Position numbers and translations under genes: made by a program. The notes under the pieces were generated by a model. It worked only from the letters and a program-made list of their open reading frames with translations, was not told the DNA's origin and did no database searches. A DNA stretch of 64,000 bases. Origin: Micromonospora inaquosa (lineage in GTDB: Bacteria > Actinomycetota > Actinomycetes > Mycobacteriales > Micromonosporaceae). The DNA is taken from contig NZ_QGSZ01000178.1 of NCBI RefSeq assembly GCF_003857055.1, positions 1-64,000 on the forward strand, read 5' to 3'. Below are positions 33,813 to 41,038 of the stretch, piece by piece; the stretch's first letter is position 1, and each line of letters starts with the position of its first letter.

Positions 33813-34861
33813 CCGACCCTGTCGGCGAACTGATCCTCTACCGCGCCGACGACGGCGGGTCCGTCGTCCAACTTCGTGCAACCAGAGGGACGGTCTGGCT
33901 TACTCAGGCTCAGATGGCCGAGCTGTACGGAACCTCGGTCCCCAACATCGTGCAGATCATGCGCCGAGTGCTGGCCGACGAGGAGGTGACTGAGGCAACT
34001 ATTAACTCTGAGTTAGTAGTTCGCGCCGAGGGCACGCGGCAGGTGCGGCGTGAGATCAAGGTCTACAACCTGGACATGATCCTGGCCGTCGGCTACCGGG
34101 TGACCACGCCCCGCGCGGTGCAGTTCCGGCAATGGGCGACGACAGTCCTGTCGGAGTACCTGATCAAGGGCTTCGCCATGCAGGACGAGCGACTCAAGGA
34201 CGTCGCGGCTGCGGACTACTTCGACGAGTTACTGGAACGCATCCGCGACATCCGGGCATCGGAGAAGCGCTTCTACCAGAAGATTCGCGACATCTTCGCC
34301 ACCACCAGCGCCGACTACTCCGGCACCAGTGACACCGCCAAGACGTTCTTCGCCACCATTCAGAACAAGCTGCTCTACGCCGTCACCGGCCAAACCGCCG
34401 GCGAGCTGATGGTGAAGCGGGGCGACGCGGAGTCGCCAACCATGGGTTTGACCACCTGGCGCGGCCAACAGGTCCGCAAGGCCGACGTGACCATCTCCAA
34501 GAACTATCTGACTGCGGACGAGGTCAGCGAGCTGAACCGCCTGACGACGATGTTCCTCGACTTCGCCGAAGACCGGGCACGCCGTCGGCAGCAGATCCTG
34601 ATGGCGGAGTGGGTTCAGCGCGCCGACGCGTTCCTGACCTTCAACGAACGGCAGGTACTGGCTGGCGCTGGCGGGATTTCGGCCACTGCCGCCGAGGCTC
34701 GGGTGGGTCAGATATACGCCGAATACGACAATCGGCGCCGGGCTGTGCAGGCTGAGGAGGCACGCCGGCAGGAAGAACGGGACCTTGCCGAGCTTCTGGA
34801 GATCGAGCGCCGTGACCGACACGGCGGAGGATCGCTCGACCAGGATGCGTCAGCAGGCTAG
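33809..34861 (+). CDS. RhuM-family protein, 350 aa
   Basis: GTG 33809 overlaps the ORF-3 stop. Family motifs are clear: GTVWLTQAQMAELYGTSVPN (HTH-like), YNLDMILAVGYRVTTPRAVQ, FRQWATTVLSEYLIKGFAMQ, and ADYFDELLERIRDIRASEKR; the C-terminal half has TSKNYL-like VTISKNYLTADEVSELNRL and a coiled-coil tail. RhuM was named for a Salmonella pathogenicity-island gene; it is found in islands and with restriction systems, with no known activity. A TTA leucine codon (34013-34015, residue 69) lies in an AT-rich palindrome, unusual for this genome type. Confidence 0.9.
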   Translation: MTDPVGELILYRADDGGSVVQLRATRGTVWLTQAQMAELYGTSVPNIVQIMRRVLADEEVTEATINSELVVRAEGTRQVRREIKVYNLDMILAVGYRVTTPRAVQFRQWATTVLSEYLIKGFAMQDERLKDVAAADYFDELLERIRDIRASEKRFYQKIRDIFATTSADYSGTSDTAKTFFATIQNKLLYAVTGQTAGELMVKRGDAESPTMGLTTWRGQQVRKADVTISKNYLTADEVSELNRLTTMFLDFAEDRARRRQQILMAEWVQRADAFLTFNERQVLAGAGGISATAAEARVGQIYAEYDNRRRAVQAEEARRQEERDLAELLEIERRDRHGGGSLDQDASAG

Positions 34862-35039
34862 CGATGTCGTAAACGAATCAGCTCCAAAGGCTCACGACAA
34901 GGAGCCCCGTCCCGGCGAGCAACGGCAGGCGATCCGGCGAGGATAGTGAAGCCGGCTCAGGCACGGGGCAGCCCGACACAGCACTGGGACTGTCAGGGGC
35001 GGGCGGCGGCGGCACGTCTACGTGGGCGATGATCAACGA

Positions 35040-35720
35040 ATGGTCTCCCACGACACGGCAGCACGGCGGCGCATCAGCGCGACGGTCGCGATGGCTCTCG
35101 TGCTCGGCGGCTGCACTCCCGGCGACCATCGGGGCCAGGGCGGGGACCCTCCGGGCCGGCCGCCGACCGCGCCGAGCCCGTCGCCGAGCACCGACCCGCT
35201 GACCGAGTGCCCGCCGGCCGGCATTCGGATCCGGTCGACCGGCGGGGACGCAGCCTCGGGCCTGCGCGCCCTCGGCATCGAGCTGGTCAACTGCGGCGAG
35301 CACCCCTACCAGCTCAACGGGTACCCGGTGCTGCACGTGTTCGACGAAGCCCGCGAGCCGATCATGCTGAAGGTGGTCAACGGCGCCAAGGAGATCACCT
35401 CCGGCTTCGACCAACCACCCCGGCAGGTCACCCTCGCCGCCGGGGAGCGGGCCACCGCCGCGGTGCTCTGGCGCAACCTGGTCACCGACTCGACAGTGGT
35501 CGCCACCAACGGCGAGTTTCTGACAGTGTCGCCCGCTGCCGGGCAGCCGGCCGAAGAGGTTGACCCTTACGGGCCGATCGACCTTGGCAACACCGGCCGG
35601 ATCGGCGTCAGCGCCTGGAAGAAGGCCGATCCGACCAGCCCGGCGCCGACTCGACCAGCCCCGCCGCCAGCCCCGAGCGCGGTGCCGTCGTCGGTGAGCC
35701 CACCCGACAGCCGGCTGTGA
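35040..35720 (+). CDS. DUF4232-like lipoprotein, 226 aa
   Basis: ATG 35040 (GTG 35022 also possible) starts a basic signal with lipobox: TAARRRISATVAMALVLGGC (Cys about residue 25). A Pro/Ser linker leads to a beta-rich domain with GLRALGIELVNCGEHPYQLN, VLHVFDEAREPIML, and a DUF4232-like pattern of paired cysteines (TECPP and NCGEH). The tail is Pro-rich. It is probably an extracellular, membrane-anchored protein of unknown role. It converges on the ABC permease, with 9 nt between the stops. It lies just beyond the accessory island. Confidence 0.75.
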   Translation: MVSHDTAARRRISATVAMALVLGGCTPGDHRGQGGDPPGRPPTAPSPSPSTDPLTECPPAGIRIRSTGGDAASGLRALGIELVNCGEHPYQLNGYPVLHVFDEAREPIMLKVVNGAKEITSGFDQPPRQVTLAAGERATAAVLWRNLVTDSTVVATNGEFLTVSPAAGQPAEEVDPYGPIDLGNTGRIGVSAWKKADPTSPAPTRPAPPPAPSAVPSSVSPPDSRL

Positions 35721-35729
35721 GCCGACCCG

Positions 35730-36623
35730 CTACGAGGTGATGTCCTTGCGGGTGAAGCGCCAGAACGCCAACCCCCAGAACACGGTCGCGTAGCTGATCG
35801 CCGAGATGCAGCCGCGTACCACGTCGTCGGTCTGCACAGGGGTCGAGAGCAATCCCAGCCAGGCGGTGCTGAAGTGGGTGGGCAGGAAGTCGCGCAGCGC
35901 GCCCAGGGCGGTGATCTGGTCCAGGATGCTGGAGAGGATCCAGAGCAGCACCGCACCACCCACCGCGCCCAACGCGGCGTCCGTGGTCACCGACAGCAGG
36001 AACGCCAGCCCGGCCACCACCAGGAGTACGACCGCCAGGTAGCCGAGCACCGCCAGCAACCGGAGCAACCCCTCGGTGGGTTCCAGCTCGGCGGCGACCG
36101 TGCTGCGTAGCGGCGACCAGCCGTAGCGCAGGGTCCCGGCCAGCAGCGCGGTGCCGGCCAACAGGATCAGGGCCAGCCCCGAGTACGCGAGCGCGACCAC
36201 CAGCTTCACCGTCAGCAACCTGGCCCGGGGCACCGGGATCGCCAGCAGGTAGCGCAGGCTCCCCCAGCTCGCCTCACTGGCGACAGTGTCGCCGCAGAAC
36301 AGCGCGACCACCACCACCAGCAGGAACGACGCCGAGACGAAGATCGAGAACAGGGTGAAGTTGAGCCCACCCGAGGTGGCCAGCTCGACCAGGCTGGAGA
36401 ACTCGTTGCGACCGTTGTCGTCGTCGCCCGAGTCGAACTGGAACGCGATCAGGATGATCAGCGGCAGCAGCACCATGAACCCGAGCGCCAGCTGGGTGCG
36501 CCGCCGGGACGCCTGCCGCCGGAACTCCGCCGCGAAGGGCATGGTGGCCGACGGCCGGTAGCCCCGGGCCGCACCGGCCGGGTCGGTCACGCCCAGCGGC
36601 GTTTCGACTGAAGAGCCTGCCAT
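35730..36623 (-). CDS. ABC-2 type transporter permease, 297 aa
   Basis: Six hydrophobic segments are visible (LALGFMVLLPLIILIAFQF, FLLVVVVALFCGDTVASEA, ALILLAGTALLAGTLRYGW, VVLLVVAGLAFLLSV, LLWILSSILDQI), and the ASWGSLRYLLAIPVPRARLL cytoplasmic loop is typical of ABC-2 permeases. ATG 36623 overlaps the stop of the upstream hydrolase-ATPase fusion by one base (TGATG), so both halves of the transporter are co-translated. It would export an unknown substrate, perhaps an antibiotic or lipid. Confidence 0.85.
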   Translation of the reverse strand: MAGSSVETPLGVTDPAGAARGYRPSATMPFAAEFRRQASRRRTQLALGFMVLLPLIILIAFQFDSGDDDNGRNEFSSLVELATSGGLNFTLFSIFVSASFLLVVVVALFCGDTVASEASWGSLRYLLAIPVPRARLLTVKLVVALAYSGLALILLAGTALLAGTLRYGWSPLRSTVAAELEPTEGLLRLLAVLGYLAVVLLVVAGLAFLLSVTTDAALGAVGGAVLLWILSSILDQITALGALRDFLPTHFSTAWLGLLSTPVQTDDVVRGCISAISYATVFWGLAFWRFTRKDITS

Positions 36624-39487
36624 CACCGGTCACCGCTTCCCCGAGAGTTCTCGCCCACCAGGGCGAGGAACGCGTCCTCCAGGCGTCGCCGGGGCACCAC
36701 CCGGTCCACTCCGATGCCGGCGCGCACCAGCTCGGCCACCACGTCGCTGCGGGCCGTGCCGTTGGTGTCGACCACCAACTGGCCGTCGCTCTCCGGCAGC
36801 ACCGTGACCCCGTGCAACCGGTCCAGGACCGCGCGCGCCGCCACCGGGTCGGTGACGTCGAACAGCACGCTCGGCGACTCGCCCACGATCTCCTCCACCG
36901 GCCCGGACGCCACGATCCGGCCCTTGTTGACCACCACCGCGTGCGTGCAGGTCTGCTCCACCTCGGCCAGCAGGTGGCTGGAGACCAGCACCGCGCGCCC
37001 GTCCGTGGCGTAACGCTGGAGCACCCGGCGCATCTCGGCGATCTGCGGCGGGTCGAGCCCGTCGGTCGGCTCGTCCAACACCAGCAACTCGGGAAGACCG
37101 AGCATGGCCTGGGCGATGGCGAGGCGCTGACGCATCCCGTGGCTGTAGTTCTTGATCTTCCGATGCACCGAGTCGCCCAGCCCGGCGATCTCCAGCGCCG
37201 CGTCGAACTGCGCGTCCTCCCACGGCCGGCCGGTGGCCCGCCAGTACGCCTTCAGGTTGTCCAGACCCGACAGGTGCGGCAGGAAGCCCGGCCCCTCCAC
37301 CAGCGCCCCGATCCGGGACAGCACCGGCGAGCCGGGCACCAGCCGTCGACCGAAGACGTAGATCTCCCCGGCGGTCGGCTGGGTCAGCCCCATCAGCACC
37401 CGCAGGGTGGTGGTCTTGCCGGCACCGTTCGGCCCGAGCAGACCCACGACCTGACCCGGGTGCACCTCGAAGTCCACGTTCGACACGGCGACGAAGCCGT
37501 CCGCGTACTCCTTGCGCAGTTCGCGCACGGCCAGCGGGGTGTCCGCGTACTCCGGATGCACCGACCGGTCCTGGCGGCGGTGCCGGCGGCGGACCAGGGC
37601 AACGACCACGACGAGCCCGATCACGATGGCGGCGAGCAGGCCGGCGAGCACCCAGCGCCAGATCGTGGCAGCGGTGGGGATCGGCTCGCCGCTGACAGTG
37701 GGCAGGCTGACCGCGCCGTCCGCGGCCACCGTGTAGACGGTCGGCTCGGCGGGCGTGGTGTACGCCTGGTCGGAGGTCGCCACGACGAGGCGCAGCCGGT
37801 GCCCGGCCTCCACCCGTCGGACGATCCCGGGCAGCGTCACGGTGACCGGGCGGGCGTCCTGCACCTGCTGCGGCAGGCCGGTGAGCCGGATCGGGGCGAC
37901 CAGGCCGTTCGGCAGGGTGGCCGCGCCGTCCGGGTCGACGTCGTAGAGCTTGACGAAGAGCACCGCCTCACCGGTCGGCGACGCGGCCCGCAGGGTGACG
38001 GTGGGCGAACCGGCCACGTCGACCGCCTCGGTCAGCGGGGCCGACTCGAACCGGGCGTGCTGGCCGGGCACGTCGCCGGCCACGCCGTCCAACAGCGAGG
38101 CGAGCCCGCCCGCGAACGGGATGGAGGAGATGGCGGCCGGGTTGCCGTTCGGCGGGTTGGCGATCGGCTGCGCCGGGCCGGTGACCGTCACCTCCCGGCG
38201 CGCGTTGCCGGTCAGACCCGGGTAGTCGGCCCGACGGAAACCGGTGGCGACGAGACCCCGGTCGAGCGCGTCGAAGCCGGCGATCCGCGACCAGGTGAAG
38301 TCGTCGCCGGGCGCATCCCCCTCGCCCTTGACGTAGTGGTCGAGCCACTGGATGGTCAGGAACTTCACCCGGTCTTCGTCCGAGCGCGGTCCACTGCCAC
38401 CGTCGTGGCCGCCGGTGAACCAGGCGACGCGTACCGGGGTGCCGGTGGCGGCGATGCCGCGCGCGTTCGCGTCCGCCTCGCCGAGCGGGAAGAGCGTGTC
38501 CGCCTCGCCCTGCACCAGCAGGGTGGGTGCCTTGATCCGATCAAGCACACCCGCCGGGCTGGAGCGGCGCAGCAGGTCCACGGCGGCCTGGTCGGCGCGT
38601 CCGGTGGTGGCGATCCGGAGGTAGGCGGCGCAGACGTCGGCGGCGAACCGACCGCAGGACGGGTCGGCGGCACCGGTCGGGGCACCACCGGGGCCGGTGC
38701 CCGGTCCGGCACCCGGCCCGGGGCTGGGCGGGCCGGCCGACGCCGGTGCGCCCTGCGGCTGGGCGGCGGTCCCGCCGGAGAGCCCGGCCGGGCCGGAGCC
38801 CACGTTGCCGCCACCGCCGAAGAACAGGCCGGCCCAGCCCTTCTTGAACACGCCCTCGGTCGGCGCTGCCCCGGTGCTCTCCGGCAGGAACGCGCGAGAC
38901 AGGTCGTTCCAGGTGATCATGGGGACGATCGCGTCGACCCGACGGTCCTGGGCGGCCAGCAGCAACGCCAACCCGCCGCCGTACGAGCCGCCGACCACAC
39001 CGACCTGCGGGTCACCGGCGGCGTTGGTGCGCACCTCCGGCCGAGCGGCCAGCCAGTCCAGCAGCCGCTGAGCGTCGCGCACCTCGTAGTCCGGGTTGTC
39101 CAGGTGGATCTCACCGCCGCTGCGGCCGAAACCTCGGGCGGTCCAGGTGAGCACCGCGTACCCGCGCCCGGCGAACTCCTCGGCGTCGGAGCGCACCGAC
39201 TCCTTCGTGCCGCCGAACCCGTGCGCCAGCAGCACCGCCGGCACCTTCCGACCGGACGAGGCGTCGTCGGGCAGGTAGAGCGTGGTGTCCAGGTCCACCG
39301 GCTCGTCGCCGGACGGTCCGGAGCGGACGGTGAGCATCGCGCTCTCGGTGCGTACGCCCGGTCCCTCTGGCCACACCGCCCAGGTCACAGCGGCGGCCGA
39401 CAGCACGACGACCACCGCGGCGGCGGTCGCGCGGCGGCGGGTGGGCAGGGCACGCCGGAACCACGCGGCCGGCGACGGCGATGTCAT
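36623..39487 (-). CDS. Fusion of S15/CocE-type alpha/beta hydrolase with ABC transporter ATPase, 954 aa
   Basis: The N-terminal half after a TM helix (residues about 20-40) is an X-Pro dipeptidyl-peptidase/CocE-like hydrolase with HGFGGTKESVRSDAEEFAGR, the nucleophile elbow VGGSYGGGLALLLAA, GEADTLFPLGEA and HDGG; a C-terminal jelly-roll-like domain follows. A second helix (WVLAGLLAAIVIGLVVVVAL, about residue 615) leads to a complete ABC ATPase: Walker A GPNGAGKTT (about 686), signature YSHGMRQRL, Walker B LLVLDEPTDGL and SSHLLAEVEQ. The hydrolase would face outside and the ATPase inside. It is coupled to the permease gene. Confidence 0.88.
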   Translation of the reverse strand: MTSPSPAAWFRRALPTRRRATAAAVVVVLSAAAVTWAVWPEGPGVRTESAMLTVRSGPSGDEPVDLDTTLYLPDDASSGRKVPAVLLAHGFGGTKESVRSDAEEFAGRGYAVLTWTARGFGRSGGEIHLDNPDYEVRDAQRLLDWLAARPEVRTNAAGDPQVGVVGGSYGGGLALLLAAQDRRVDAIVPMITWNDLSRAFLPESTGAAPTEGVFKKGWAGLFFGGGGNVGSGPAGLSGGTAAQPQGAPASAGPPSPGPGAGPGTGPGGAPTGAADPSCGRFAADVCAAYLRIATTGRADQAAVDLLRRSSPAGVLDRIKAPTLLVQGEADTLFPLGEADANARGIAATGTPVRVAWFTGGHDGGSGPRSDEDRVKFLTIQWLDHYVKGEGDAPGDDFTWSRIAGFDALDRGLVATGFRRADYPGLTGNARREVTVTGPAQPIANPPNGNPAAISSIPFAGGLASLLDGVAGDVPGQHARFESAPLTEAVDVAGSPTVTLRAASPTGEAVLFVKLYDVDPDGAATLPNGLVAPIRLTGLPQQVQDARPVTVTLPGIVRRVEAGHRLRLVVATSDQAYTTPAEPTVYTVAADGAVSLPTVSGEPIPTAATIWRWVLAGLLAAIVIGLVVVVALVRRRHRRQDRSVHPEYADTPLAVRELRKEYADGFVAVSNVDFEVHPGQVVGLLGPNGAGKTTTLRVLMGLTQPTAGEIYVFGRRLVPGSPVLSRIGALVEGPGFLPHLSGLDNLKAYWRATGRPWEDAQFDAALEIAGLGDSVHRKIKNYSHGMRQRLAIAQAMLGLPELLVLDEPTDGLDPPQIAEMRRVLQRYATDGRAVLVSSHLLAEVEQTCTHAVVVNKGRIVASGPVEEIVGESPSVLFDVTDPVAARAVLDRLHGVTVLPESDGQLVVDTNGTARSDVVAELVRAGIGVDRVVPRRRLEDAFLALVGENSRGSGDR

Positions 39488-39859
39488 GCGGCACACGGTA
39501 CGGCCCGCAGCCTGAGCGTTGGCTGAGATCCGCCGTACGTCCGTCCGGTTGCCCCGATCGGTGCGGAGTCGGGTGCGAGCGCGCAACGTCCGGCGCGGCA
39601 CAGCGAGTTGACTTCGGATCCCGTGAATTCCGATCTTCCGGGGATATCCACCTCGATCCCTCCATGTCACACCCACGGCTGACACAGAGCGTGTCGGCAA
39701 CGCGGACAAATGGTGACATGACTCGAAGTGACGCGAACCTGACTCGTTCAGTGAGGTCTGACCAGTCGGGGGTTCGATTAGTTTTCCGGTCCGGTGGACG
39801 GGACTTGTCGGCTAGCCCGACGCCGCGCCGACTCGCGCCCCACGCCGGAGGAGACACAC
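39488..39859. other. 372-bp divergent control region before the conservon
   Basis: No gene is evident. TTGACT (39608-39613) and a pair of TGACTCG repeats (39719-39725 and 39740-39746, 21 bp apart, two helical turns) are seen, as well as the Shine-Dalgarno GGAGGAG before 39860. The repeats may bind a regulator of the downstream operon. Nothing else was recognised. Confidence 0.5.
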
Positions 39860-41038
39860 ATGACAGTCCCCGCGCCGCGGGCTCGTCGACGGCCGTCCAC
39901 GCTGGGCCGACTGCTGCCCCTGCTGCTCATCGGAGCGTTGTTGGCACCATTGGGCCTGCTCGTCACGTCGAACTGGCGGCAGATCACCGACGACCGGGAC
40001 CTCGCCGCCCGGGAACGGCTCGGCGTGCAGTACCTCACCGCACTGGCGGCGGTCACCGACGCCCTCGTGGAGGCCCAGTCCAACGCGGTCAACGGCCGCC
40101 CGGTGGCACGGGACGCGTTGAACAGCGCGGTCGAGGAGGCCGCCGCGGTGGACGCCCGCATCGGCGCGGAACTGCTCAGTCAGGAACGCTGGGCCGGCGT
40201 ACGGGCGAAGCTGGAGGCGCTGCGCGGCCGTAGCGCCACCGACCCCGAGGCCGCCTACACCGCCTACGGCGAGGTCGCCGACCTGCTGCTGGCCCTGCAC
40301 CGGAAGGTCCGGGAAAGCTCCGGGCTGGTCCGCGACCCCGACCCCGACTCGTTCTTCCTCCAGGACAGCGCCGGCCAGGAGCTGCCCGAGGCGGTGGTCG
40401 CCGCCGGCCGACTCGCCGACCTCGGCACGCTGGTCTCCCGCCGGCCCGCCGCCGAGCAGCCGCGCGGCCTGATGGAGCTGAGCGGCCTACGGGTGTCCGC
40501 CCTGGCACCCGCCGCCGACCTCGTCGACAACCTGCGCTCGGCCGTCGACGGTTCGGAGAGCACCGACCTCGGCGCCAACGTGTTGACCCCACTGGACACC
40601 TACCAGCGTTCGGCGGAGGCGCTTGCCGCGTACTCAGTGCCCGGCAAGGACACCGGCGTGGTCAACCCGAGCCAGCTGAGTGCCGCCGCGCTCAACTCGC
40701 ACCGCTCGGCCCGCCAACTTCAGCCGGTCATCCTCACCGAACTGGACACCCTGCTGGTCGAGCGCATCGACCGGTTCAACCGGGACCGCTGGTTGACCGC
40801 CGGAGCGGGGGTCGTTGCCGCGCTGCTGCTGAGCTGGCTCGCCGCGTTGCTGATCGCCGCCGCTCGCCGGGCCCGGCGTCGGGCCGCCCAGGCCGCGACC
40901 CACGTGGAAGGCCACGACACCCCGCTGTACCGCGACCTGTGGCAACCGCCGGCCGACGAGCCACGGGCGCTGCAACCGGCCGGCGCGGCCGGTGAGCCGG
41001 AGACCACACAGTGGGGGGCGTTCGATGCTGCTCGGTAG
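39860..41038 (+). CDS. Membrane sensor-like protein upstream of the conservon, 392 aa
   Basis: A basic start (MTVPAPRARRRPSTLGRLLP) leads to a first TM helix (LLPLLLIGALLAPLGLLVTS), a long helical extracytoplasmic region (residues about 45-310, four-helix-bundle-like) and a second helix near 320-345 (VVAALLLSWLAALLIAAARR), then a short cytoplasmic tail. It resembles the sensory half of the CvnA kinase without its kinase domain. It overlaps the cvnA-like start by 14 nt, so it is made with the conservon and may sense the same stimulus. Confidence 0.75.
   Translation: MTVPAPRARRRPSTLGRLLPLLLIGALLAPLGLLVTSNWRQITDDRDLAARERLGVQYLTALAAVTDALVEAQSNAVNGRPVARDALNSAVEEAAAVDARIGAELLSQERWAGVRAKLEALRGRSATDPEAAYTAYGEVADLLLALHRKVRESSGLVRDPDPDSFFLQDSAGQELPEAVVAAGRLADLGTLVSRRPAAEQPRGLMELSGLRVSALAPAADLVDNLRSAVDGSESTDLGANVLTPLDTYQRSAEALAAYSVPGKDTGVVNPSQLSAAALNSHRSARQLQPVILTELDTLLVERIDRFNRDRWLTAGAGVVAALLLSWLAALLIAAARRARRRAAQAATHVEGHDTPLYRDLWQPPADEPRALQPAGAAGEPETTQWGAFDAAR

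Noticed and set aside
32256-34861. ORF-3/RhuM pair read as part of an insertion sequence
   Set aside because: No transposase, terminal inverted repeats or target duplication could be found; only the family association remains.
27145-34861. Accessory region as an integrated conjugative element
   Set aside because: No integrase, excisionase, replication or transfer gene and no attachment-site repeat was found, so only genomic island is claimed.
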